A DNA stretch of 64,000 nucleotides from Bosea sp. F3-2 (GTDB lineage Bacteria; Pseudomonadota; Alphaproteobacteria; Rhizobiales; Beijerinckiaceae): NCBI RefSeq assembly GCF_008253865.1, contig NZ_CP042331.1, forward strand, positions 4,491,501 to 4,555,500. Direction: 5' to 3'. The notes below the pieces were generated by a model. It did no database searches. It was given only the letters and a program-made list of their open reading frames with translations, and had not been told where the DNA came from. Every line of letters begins with the position of its first letter. Within the stretch, counting starts at the first letter, position 1. Positions 39,648 to 47,466 of this stretch are shown piece after piece. Position numbers and translations under genes: made by a program.

Positions 39648-39908
39648 ATGTGCCAAGCCCATCAGTCGCATGATCATGAAGTTGCTTCCGCCGCCGCCTC
39701 TGGCGTGTCCGTTCGTGTCGAGGACATGACCTGCGGCCATTGTGCGGGTACCATCAAGAGCGCCATCGAGAGCTCGATCCCCGGCGCCAAGGTCAACGCC
39801 AATCCCGAGGCTCGCCTGGTCTCGGTCGAGGGCGCGGATCTGGCGAAGGTTCGGGAGATCATCTCGCTGGCTGGCTACACGCCGGAGGCAGCTCCGGTGC
39901 ATGGCTGA
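39648..39908 (+). CDS. copZ: CopZ-like copper chaperone
   Basis: 86 aa from ATG 39648, with GAGGAG upstream; the frame from 39597 would start in the promoter. A His-rich leader (MCQAHQSHDHE) precedes one heavy-metal-associated domain with the Cu(I) site MTCGHCAGTIKSAIE. The fold continues GAKVNANPEARLVSVEG and IISLAGYTPEAAP. It should carry Cu(I) to CopA. It is divergent from the reductase gene, and both share the CueR-type architecture. 39909-40086 shows no feature. Confidence 0.9.
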   Translation: MCQAHQSHDHEVASAAASGVSVRVEDMTCGHCAGTIKSAIESSIPGAKVNANPEARLVSVEGADLAKVREIISLAGYTPEAAPVHG

Positions 39909-40086
39909 GGCCTGAAAGCGCGCCCGTCTCCCGCCGCCCGAGGGTGCTGATGGCGCCTGCGGCGGGAGAGCGGGTCCGCTTCCGGCGAGCGCGGCCCGGA
40001 TCCGCGCGGTAACGGCTCCCATCGGCATCCAAGCTGCAGAAGACGGCTGATCCCGACGAGCCCTACCTGAATAGAGAGGAGGGGAA

Positions 40087-41031
40087 ATGTGGACGATCGC
40101 TCTGAAACGGTTCGCGCTGCTCGTCGCGACCTGTCTCTTCATTTCCGTGCTCGCCTTCATCGTGCCCTATATGCATGGCGGCGACCCGGTGCGGACGATC
40201 CTGCAATCGCGTGTCGCCGATGTCGCGCTCGATGCCGAGGCCGTCGAGGCGCTGCGTATCAGCCTCGGCCTCGATCAGCCGCTCTTTCTCCAGTATCTGT
40301 CCTGGCTGAATGCGGCCTTGCACTGCGATTTCGGCTATTCCTTCGTCAGCCGTAGCCCGGTGGGACAGGAGGTTCTGCGCTCGCTCGGCGTCTCCTTCAC
40401 TCTGGCGATGGCGGCGCTGGGGCTTGCCCTGCTCGTCTCCCTGCCGGCCGGGACGCTTGCGGCGCTGAAGCCGGGCGGGCGGTTCGATAACCTCGTCACC
40501 TTCGTCACGCAGTCCCTTGTCGCGATCCCCGAATACTGGTTCGCGCCGATCGCGGTGCTGATCTTCTCGCTCTATCTCGGCCTGCTGCCCTCCGCCGGCT
40601 GGCAGGGCCCGTCCTATGCGGTGCTGCCTGCTCTGGTGCTGTCGCTGCGGCCGATGGCCTATTTCACCCGCGTCACCCGCGCCGCAATGATCGACGTGCT
40701 GCAGGCGCCCTACATCACCGCCGCGCTCAGCCGGGGCTTGAGCATGCGCGAGACGGTGATGCGCCATGGCTTGCGCAACGGCTCGATGCCGGTCGTCACC
40801 CTGTTCGCGCTGTGGCTGGCCGGGCTGCTCGGCGGCTCGGTCGTGGTCGAGGTGATCTTCGCGATCCCCGGCATGGGCCGGCTGATCTATGAGAGCGTGA
40901 TCAACAACGACGTGCCGGTGCTGCAGGCGAGCTTCATGTGCATCGTCGTCTTGTCGATCGTGATCAACACGATCGCCGACATTCTCTATATCCTGTTGAA
41001 CCCGGTTGTGCGGATGGGCCATGTCCACTGA
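40087..41031 (+). CDS. Dpp/Opp-type ABC transporter permease 1
   Basis: 314 aa, six membrane helices. DppB-type features: RFALLVATCLFISVLAFIVP at the N-terminus, GLDQPLFLQYLSWLNAALHC, FGYSFVSRSPVGQEVLRSLG, and the EAA loop DVLQAPYITAALSRGLSMRE. The C-terminal block is VVVEVIFAIPGMGRLIYESV. First gene of a five-gene importer operon; GAGGGGA precedes the ATG. Imports peptides, opines or a similar solute together with the genes below. Its stop overlaps the next start by 11 bp. Confidence 0.9.
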   Translation: MWTIALKRFALLVATCLFISVLAFIVPYMHGGDPVRTILQSRVADVALDAEAVEALRISLGLDQPLFLQYLSWLNAALHCDFGYSFVSRSPVGQEVLRSLGVSFTLAMAALGLALLVSLPAGTLAALKPGGRFDNLVTFVTQSLVAIPEYWFAPIAVLIFSLYLGLLPSAGWQGPSYAVLPALVLSLRPMAYFTRVTRAAMIDVLQAPYITAALSRGLSMRETVMRHGLRNGSMPVVTLFALWLAGLLGGSVVVEVIFAIPGMGRLIYESVINNDVPVLQASFMCIVVLSIVINTIADILYILLNPVVRMGHVH

Positions 41032-41911
41032 AGCCGCCATCTCCCCGATCTCGCTCGAGCCCCGTGCCGCCACGAGGCAGCCCTCGGCCCTTCGCCGCTT
41101 CCTGCGCTTCGCGCGCAGCCGGCACTGGACCTTCAAGGCCGGGCTCGTGCTGTTCGTGCTGATCTCCCTCATGCTGATCATTGGCCCCTGGATCGCGCCC
41201 TATAATCCCGCGGCCCAGAGCCTGCTGCGCCGGCTCTCCGCGCCGAGCGCCGCCCATTGGCTTGGCACCGATCATCTCGGCCGCGATCTCTTGAGCCGCA
41301 TCTTGGTCGGCGGCCAGTTTTCAGTGCTGATCGCGATGATCACGCTGCTGCTCTGCGTCAGCATCGGCACCGTGATCGGCATCATCTCGGCGCGCTCGGG
41401 CGGCTGGGTCGACGAACTCATCATGCGCGCTGTCGATCTGCTGATCGCTTTTCCCGACGTGGTGGTCGCGATCTTCGCCATCGCCATCCTCGGGTCGGGC
41501 TACACCACGCTGATCATCTCGCTGACGATCATCGGCTGGACGCCCTTCGCCCGGCTGGCGCGCGGGCTGGCGCTGGTGATCAGCACCAAGGAATACATCA
41601 ACGCCGCCGAGGTGCTTGGCTGCTCGCGCACCTTCATCATCGTCCGTCACATCATCCCCAACACCTTGCGGCCGATCGCGGCGATCACCTTCCTGCGCTT
41701 CGGCCACAAGCTGATCACGGTGGGCGGTCTCTCCTTCATCGGGCTGGGCGTGCAGCCGCCGCGCGCCGACTGGGCCCTGATGCTGGCCGAGGCGCAGCCC
41801 TTCGTCGAGCGGATGCCGCTGCTGGTGGTCGCGCCGGGCCTGGCGATCTTCCTGACGGCGCTTTCGGTCACCTGGATCGGCCAGGGCCTGGAACTGAAGG
41901 AGAAGGCATAA
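41021..41911 (+). CDS. Dpp/Opp-type ABC transporter permease 2
   Basis: 296 aa from ATG 41021, inside the end of permease 1, showing translational coupling. DppC-type: WIAPYNPAAQSLLRRLSAPS, HWLGTDHLGRDLLSRILVGG, LLIAFPDVVVAIFAIAILG, and the EAA loop INAAEVLGCSRTFIIVRHII. The end reads LSFIGLGVQPPRADWALMLA. Six membrane helices. Intact. Confidence 0.9.
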   Translation: MSTEAAISPISLEPRAATRQPSALRRFLRFARSRHWTFKAGLVLFVLISLMLIIGPWIAPYNPAAQSLLRRLSAPSAAHWLGTDHLGRDLLSRILVGGQFSVLIAMITLLLCVSIGTVIGIISARSGGWVDELIMRAVDLLIAFPDVVVAIFAIAILGSGYTTLIISLTIIGWTPFARLARGLALVISTKEYINAAEVLGCSRTFIIVRHIIPNTLRPIAAITFLRFGHKLITVGGLSFIGLGVQPPRADWALMLAEAQPFVERMPLLVVAPGLAIFLTALSVTWIGQGLELKEKA

Positions 41912-42015
41912 AGGTCGCGGGGATTTCGCGGATGCAATGCGACGGAGCTCAAAAACCGAAATCCGCATAAAGCGGAACGAAAACAACAAAAAAGCCAAAA
42001 ACAGAGGGGTCATCG

Positions 42016-43080
42016 ATGGATCAGTGCCTTCCCGATGCCGTCGGCGCAGCTGCCGCCGAGCCGCCCAGGGACGTGCTTCTCGACGTTCGCAACCTGCGCG
42101 TCCAGGCGCAGGGCAAGGGCACGTCGAAAACCATTATCGAGGATCTGAGCCTGCAGCTGCGGAGCGGCGAGATCGTCGCTCTGGTCGGCGAATCCGGCTC
42201 CGGCAAGAGCATGACGGCGCTCTCGCTGATGCGCCTGATGCCGCAGGAGGTCGGCATCACCGGCGGGCAGATCCTGTTCCGCGGCCACGATGTGCTGGGC
42301 ATGAGCCAGGCCGAGCTCAACCATCTGCGCGGCGGCCATATCGCGATGATCTTCCAGCAGCCCCAGGCGATGCTCGATCCGACCGCGCGGGTCGGCGTGC
42401 AGGTGGCCGAAGCGCTGTGGAAGCATCGCCGCCCCGACCGTTCCTCGGTCAAGGAGCGCGTGATCAGGCTGCTCGCCGATGTCGGCATCCCGGCCCCAGC
42501 CACCCGCATCGACTGCTATGCGCATGAGCTCTCCGGCGGCATGGCGCAGCGCGTGATGATGGCCGCTGCGATGAGCGGAGAGCCGCAGATCCTGATCGCC
42601 GACGAACCGACCACCGCGCTCGACGTCACCGTGCAGGTGCAGATCCTCAAGCTGCTCGACGAGCAGCGCCGCAAGCGCAACCTCGCCATCCTGCTGATCA
42701 CCCACGACCTCTCGATCGTCTCGGCGATCGCCGACCGCGTTGCCGTGATGTATGCCGGACGCATCGTCGAGGAGGGCCCGGCCCGCGACATCCTCAAGCA
42801 GCCGCGCCATCCCTATACGCGCGCGCTGGTGCAGTGCTCGCTGCTGAAGCCTGATGCCGACGGCCGGCTCTACTCCCTGCCGGCGGCACAGAGCGTGTTC
42901 AACGCCGGGCAAGGCTGCCGCTTCCTGCCGCGCTGCCCGACCGCCGCCGCCAACGGCATTCAGGCGCATTGCCGCGAACAGGAGCCTGAGCTCAGCTCCT
43001 ATCACAGCGGTTGCACGGCCCGCTGCTGGGCCGTGCCCTGCAAGGATCATCCGGCGATGGCCAGCGGAGACTGCGCATGA
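42016..43080 (+). CDS. Dpp/Opp-type ABC ATPase 1
   Basis: 354 aa. Walker A GESGSGKSMTALSL, Q-loop AMIFQQPQAML, signature HELSGGMAQRVMMAAAMSG, Walker B ILIADEPTTALDVT, switch ITHDLSIVSAI. The C-terminal oligopeptide/dipeptide extension includes GCRFLPRCPTAAANGI with cysteines that often hold an Fe-S cluster in DppD-type proteins. The start follows GAGGGG. ATGA overlap with the next ATPase gene. It energises the two permeases. Confidence 0.92.
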   Translation: MDQCLPDAVGAAAAEPPRDVLLDVRNLRVQAQGKGTSKTIIEDLSLQLRSGEIVALVGESGSGKSMTALSLMRLMPQEVGITGGQILFRGHDVLGMSQAELNHLRGGHIAMIFQQPQAMLDPTARVGVQVAEALWKHRRPDRSSVKERVIRLLADVGIPAPATRIDCYAHELSGGMAQRVMMAAAMSGEPQILIADEPTTALDVTVQVQILKLLDEQRRKRNLAILLITHDLSIVSAIADRVAVMYAGRIVEEGPARDILKQPRHPYTRALVQCSLLKPDADGRLYSLPAAQSVFNAGQGCRFLPRCPTAAANGIQAHCREQEPELSSYHSGCTARCWAVPCKDHPAMASGDCA

Positions 43081-44147
43081 TCGCACCTCACACCGACACG
43101 GCGCAGCCGCGGCCGGCTCCGGCGGAACAGCCCTTCGTCGAAGTCACCGATCTCAAGAAATACTACCTGATGCGCGGCGGGCTCGCGCTGAAGGCGCTCG
43201 ACGGAGTCTCCTTCTCCATCCGGGAGGGAGAGGTGATGGGCCTCGTCGGCGAGTCCGGCTGCGGCAAGAGCACCATCGCCCGCGTCCTGATGCGGCTGAC
43301 GGACGCGACCGGCGGCGAGGCCAGGATCGACCGGCGCAACGTGCTCAGCCTACAGGGCCAGGAGCTGCGCCGCATGCGGCGGACGATGCAGCTCATCTTC
43401 CAGGATCCCTATGCGGCGCTCGATCCGCGCATGACGCTCGGCAACAGCATGATGCTGCCGATGCTCCAGAACGGCCTGGGCACGCGCGAGGCGCTGCGCG
43501 CCGAGGTGGTGAAGATGCTGGAAGAGGTCGGGCTCGACCCGTCCTTCGCCGAACGCTACCCGCGCGAGTGCTCCGGCGGCCAGTTGCAGCGCGTCGTCAT
43601 CGGCCGCGCCTTGCTGCTGAAGCCCAGGTTCCTGGTCTGCGACGAACCGACCTCGGCGCTCGACGCCTCGATGCGGACGCAGATCCTCAATCTGCTGATG
43701 GAGCTGAAGCGGCGCTTCGGCCTGACGCTCCTGATGATCTCCCATGATCTGCGCGTCGTGAACTATATGTGCGACCGCATCGCGGTGATGTATCTCGGCC
43801 AGATCGTCGAGGTCGCCGAGCGCGACGAGCTGTTCACGCGCCCGCGCCATCCCTATACGCGCGCCCTGATCTCGGCCGCCATGGTCGACGAGACCGGGCT
43901 CGACGGCGCCGCCGGCTATCTGAAGGGCGATCTGCCGAGCCCGCTCGCCCCGCCGCCCGGCTGCAGGCTGCAGACGCGCTGCCGCTTCGCCACCGAGCGG
44001 TGCGTCAAGGAGATGCCGCAGCTCGGGCAGACGGAGCCGGGGCACCTCGTCCGCTGCCATCGCTGGGCCGAGCTCGACCTGTCATCGGCAGTCTATCGCG
44101 AGGCTGGGCCCGCCGCAGCCGCGCTGAGCCACGTGGCGGCGGAGTGA
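43077..44147 (+). CDS. Dpp/Opp-type ABC ATPase 2
   Basis: 356 aa from ATG 43077 overlapping the previous stop. Walker A GESGCGKSTIARVLM, Q-loop LIFQDPYAALDPRMTLG, signature ECSGGQLQRVVIGRALLLKP, Walker B LVCDEPTSALDASM, switch ISHDLRVVNYM. The C-terminal extension ends CRLQTRCRFATERCVKEMP, the cysteine-rich oligopeptide-transporter tail. Forms the ATPase heterodimer with the gene above. Confidence 0.92.
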   Translation: MIAPHTDTAQPRPAPAEQPFVEVTDLKKYYLMRGGLALKALDGVSFSIREGEVMGLVGESGCGKSTIARVLMRLTDATGGEARIDRRNVLSLQGQELRRMRRTMQLIFQDPYAALDPRMTLGNSMMLPMLQNGLGTREALRAEVVKMLEEVGLDPSFAERYPRECSGGQLQRVVIGRALLLKPRFLVCDEPTSALDASMRTQILNLLMELKRRFGLTLLMISHDLRVVNYMCDRIAVMYLGQIVEVAERDELFTRPRHPYTRALISAAMVDETGLDGAAGYLKGDLPSPLAPPPGCRLQTRCRFATERCVKEMPQLGQTEPGHLVRCHRWAELDLSSAVYREAGPAAAALSHVAAE

Positions 44148-44327
44148 CATCTTATCCGGCTGGGCGTCGAGAGGATGAAGTGCTCTGCGGTCAAGCCTAC
44201 CGAAATCGGTACGAAATTCTCCGAGACGGGAAGATCATCTGAAGTTGCAAGCATAAGCAGAACGAAATGCGATTCACTTGGGCGGTCGATGCCGACGGCA
44301 TCCACCAATAACAAAGGAACGGGGAAC

Positions 44328-45830
44328 ATGCGCATGAATGCTCTAGCCGTCACTATTTATGCGGCGATGCTGTCGACGGCGGCGTTCGCTCAGACTGCCG
44401 GCTCCAAGACGATCCGCGTGATCGACTATTGGAGCGTTCGAACCGGCTGGGAAATGGGTTCGGACGATTCCTATCTCGCCTCCCGCGCCGGCTGCTACGA
44501 AGGCCTGGCGCGCATCGACTACGACAACAAGCTGCAACCCTGGCTCGCGACGTCCTGGACGCAAACGTCCCCGACCACCTGGGAATTTACCCTGCGGGAC
44601 AACGTGAAGTTTCAGGATGGCCAGCCGCTCAATGCTGCGGCCGCCAGCAACGCGCTCAACAATCTGCTGAAGGCCGCGGTCCCGGCCAAGGCGTTCTCGC
44701 CCAAGATGATCAAATCCGTCGAGGCGGTCGGCGACCAGGTGGTGAAGATCACGACCGTGGAGCCGTCGATGCTCCTGCCGCTGCAGATGGCCAGCCCCGC
44801 CACCTCGATCCTGTCTCCCGCAGCCTACAAGGACGGCAAAGTCAACCCGGTCAACACCTGCACCGGCCCCTTCATCATGACGGAGGTGGATCCGGCCCAG
44901 CGGATCATCGTCAAGCGCAACGATAGTTATTGGGGCGGCAAGCCGGTGCTGGCCGGCGCCGAGATCAGGTTCATCATCGATCCCAACAGCCGCGCCATGC
45001 AGATCCGGACGGGCGAGGCCGACCTCGTTCGCCTCATTCCGCCGTTGGTGGTCGGCCGGGTGAAGTCGACATCCGGCGTCAAGATCGAACAGCTGAACGC
45101 GCCGCGGACGACCATGCTGCTGTTGAACAACAAGAAGCCGCCGCTCGACAATATGAAGGTCCGTCAGGCGATCCAGGCGGCCATCGATACGGCCGGTCTG
45201 GCCGCCGCCGTCTACGAGGGCGCCGTGCAGCCCGCCGTCGGCCCCTTCGTCTCCACGGACCCCTGGGCGCTGAAGGGTGCCAAGCCGCCCTACGACCTGA
45301 AGAAGGCCCAGGCCCTGCTGGCTGAAGCCGGCATCAAGCCCGGAACGCTCAAGCTGAACCTCATCGCCTATACGAACCGGGCGGAGTTCAAGGACGTCGC
45401 GGCCGTCATCCAGGACCAGCTCAAGGCGATCGGCATCGAGGTCAATGTCAGGTCGGCGGAATATAACGCCGTCGAGCCCGACATGCTCTCCGGCAATTAC
45501 GACATGGCCCTCATGTCCCGCGGCTATCTCACGGACGCGGCGGAACCCGCGAGCTACCTGAACGCGGACTACGCTTGTGGCGGCAACTACAACATCTCTC
45601 ACTACTGCACGCCGGAGATGGATGAAAAGCTCAAGGGACTCTTCAAGATCCAGGAGCCGGCAGCGCGCATCGCCGCCTATCGCGACATCGCCCAGACGGT
45701 TCAGTCCCAGGCATTGACTGTCTTCCTTGTCAATGAGACGGCGTATGATGCCTATAACGCCAAGGTCAGCAACTATAAGACCCACCCGCTGAACTACTAC
45801 ACGCTGACCCCGACCCTTTCGATCAACTGA
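44328..45830 (+). CDS. Dpp/Opp-type ABC substrate-binding protein
   Basis: 500 aa from ATG 44328, with AAGGAACGGGGA upstream; the frame from 44175 is intergenic. Signal peptide about 1-21 (MRMNALAVTIYAAMLSTAAF, cleavage AFA-Q). SBP family 5 blocks: GCYEGLARIDYDNKLQPWLA, FTLRDNVKFQDGQPLNAAAA, TGPFIMTEVDPAQRIIVKRN and KVRQAIQAAIDTAGLAAAVY. Periplasmic. It lies last in the operon, after the ATPases. The ligand is unknown; peptides, opines and nickel chelates are all possible in this family. A related second binding-protein fragment follows at once. Confidence 0.9.
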   Translation: MRMNALAVTIYAAMLSTAAFAQTAGSKTIRVIDYWSVRTGWEMGSDDSYLASRAGCYEGLARIDYDNKLQPWLATSWTQTSPTTWEFTLRDNVKFQDGQPLNAAAASNALNNLLKAAVPAKAFSPKMIKSVEAVGDQVVKITTVEPSMLLPLQMASPATSILSPAAYKDGKVNPVNTCTGPFIMTEVDPAQRIIVKRNDSYWGGKPVLAGAEIRFIIDPNSRAMQIRTGEADLVRLIPPLVVGRVKSTSGVKIEQLNAPRTTMLLLNNKKPPLDNMKVRQAIQAAIDTAGLAAAVYEGAVQPAVGPFVSTDPWALKGAKPPYDLKKAQALLAEAGIKPGTLKLNLIAYTNRAEFKDVAAVIQDQLKAIGIEVNVRSAEYNAVEPDMLSGNYDMALMSRGYLTDAAEPASYLNADYACGGNYNISHYCTPEMDEKLKGLFKIQEPAARIAAYRDIAQTVQSQALTVFLVNETAYDAYNAKVSNYKTHPLNYYTLTPTLSIN

Positions 45831-45837
45831 TCGACCG

Positions 45838-46080
45838 GACAGCTTCAACATCGCGCATTTCTGCACGCCCGAGATGGATGCCGACATCAAGAAGATCTAC
45901 GGCGTGCAGGGTCAGGCGGAGCGCTTCAAGCTCTATGCGACCCTCGCCGAGAAGATCCAGAAGGAGGCGATCAACGTCTTCCTGATCCACGAGACGAGCT
46001 ACGACGCCGTCTCAACCAAGGTGAAGAACTATAAGCCGCATTTCATCAACTACTACACGGTGACGCCGGCGCTGGAGTAA
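45838..46080 (+). pseudogene. C-terminal fragment of a second family-5 binding protein
   Basis: DSFNIAHFCTPEMDADIKKI, then AERFKLYATLAEKIQKEAIN and VFLIHETSYDAVSTKVKNYK aligns with the end of the preceding protein (NISHYCTPEMDEKLKGLFKI, VFLVNETAYDAYNAKVSNYK) but is clearly a different paralogue. Only about 80 residues remain and there is no start. It looks like the tail left after recombination between tandem binding-protein genes, or a deletion caused by the adjacent Tn3 relic. Confidence 0.75.
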
Positions 46081-46083
46081 GCC

Positions 46084-47241
46084 GGCCGCAACGCCTGAGC
46101 GGCGCGATAGGTTTCCGAGCGGGCGTGGAAGGTGCGCATCCAGCCGATCTGGTGGGCGCTGATGCCCTTGGACGCGCTGGCCATCCGTTTCGGACCGAGA
46201 TTGGTTGCATCGGCCAAGACGCCCGGCCAGCATAGCGGAAACATTTCGTGGGGCATCGCCTGCGCGGACATGCGTGAAGTGATCGGCAAAGCCCGTCCAC
46301 TCGTGGACTTCTCTCAGGAGATCAGGAACTTCGATCAACGGATACACCTCGCTGATCTCGGCGTTCAGTTCTTCGACTGCTGCGGGAACGTCACCGGCGG
46401 TCGGCGTGACGATCAGCACTCCGGCTTCAAGACGAACGCCTTCGAGCTTTCCAGATCGTGCCCGATAGGCCAGGCGCTTCAGATTGAAATCCAGCACCTG
46501 CCTTGCTTCGGAGAGCCAGGCGGCACCGTCACTGCCCACACCAAGTCCGAGCCGGTCCTCCTCTTTCATCGCGGTGAACGTCGTCCTCGGCATGAGGTGT
46601 TCATCGATCGGGCGGAAAAGACCGGCTGCCATCTACCCATATGTCCGCTGAACGAAGGCGCTCCCGCAACGCTGGCAAGGTCGCAATTTCATAGAGACGG
46701 CGATCGGGCCTCTGCTGCGCAAAGATCAATTTCCGATCAGTTGAACTGAGATGGCTGATCGGGAAGCGCGAGCGGAACGTAAATGTCATCAGGAACGCCG
46801 TCGCGTATTTGTGGGTGCGACTATACTGCTCGGCTGCCAAGACCAGTGGGGATGCCTCGTTGTCCTCGACCATGGCTGCAAGCTCCGGCTTCATCCGAAG
46901 CAATCTGTGCCAGCCGACTTCCCGGTCGAGCACCTCGATCGCGTCTTGGCCCTGATCGTTGGCGGACTGCAGCGCCGTTATCGCATCGAGGAACAGACGC
47001 AGGGCCTTGGAGTTGCCCGTCCGGTGGTCCATGTGCCGCCGTTTCTTGCGGCTCTGGGCCTGAGAGAACAGCCGGCCGATCAGCTTGATGAACATCGTCA
47101 CGGCATCGTCGGTCAGCTTCTGACCGAGCGTGATGACCTGCGCGATGATCAGGGCGTGACGACGGCTGGCATTGAAGTCGGTGGCCAGCCACGCCGGCGT
47201 GGCATTGCCCTCACCGACCATCTGGTCCGCCTTGGTGTAGA
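46084..47241 (-). mobile_element. Tn3 family transposase remnant
   Basis: Three frames on the minus strand together give the middle of a Tn3 transposase. From about 47241: QMVGEGNATPAWLATDFNAS, RRHALIIAQVITLGQKLTDD, ALQSANDQGQDAIEVLDREV, LIFAQQRPDRRLYEIATLPA. After an extra base near 46617: RPIDEHLMPRTTFTAMKEED, LDFNLKRLAYRARSGKLEGV, EVHEWTGFADHFTHVRAGDA. After another near 46222: VLADATNLGPKRMASASKGI. Both ends are missing, including the N-terminal DNA-binding part and the last catalytic residues. No 38-bp terminal repeat was seen. Inactive. Confidence 0.85.
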
Positions 47242-47466
47242 TTTGCGCGACGGCACACGGGCTGTTGCAATCAGGCTTCCGGCAGCGCCGCAGAGTAGGA
47301 CCGCGCAAACTGCGGGCCGTTCTGCTCCGGAATGCGAGGCCTGGCTCCCCTTCGGGTGTCCGCGGCGAAACCCTGCCGCGCTGCGCTGTCTTCGCCTGTT
47401 CACCACCTCGCGGAAGGAAGCCTTCCGTTCATCCCTGAAAGCACGCCCGGCATTTTGCCCATCCCC

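Noticed and set aside
40063..41181. Minus-strand frame of 372 codons opposite the first permease
   Set aside because: His/Arg/Asp-rich composition of an antisense shadow; the plus-strand genes are clear transporter subunits.
44175..44327. N-terminal extension of the peptide-binding protein
   Set aside because: A signal peptide begins at 44328 behind a good ribosome site, and the extension has no homology pattern.
47223..47250. AQIYTKAD in the Tn3 relic is the same as AQIYTKAD at the mature N-terminus of the subtilisin-type autotransporter
   Set aside because: Only about 20 bp are similar and Tn3 transposases have a related segment here, so I take it as coincidence rather than a recombination scar.
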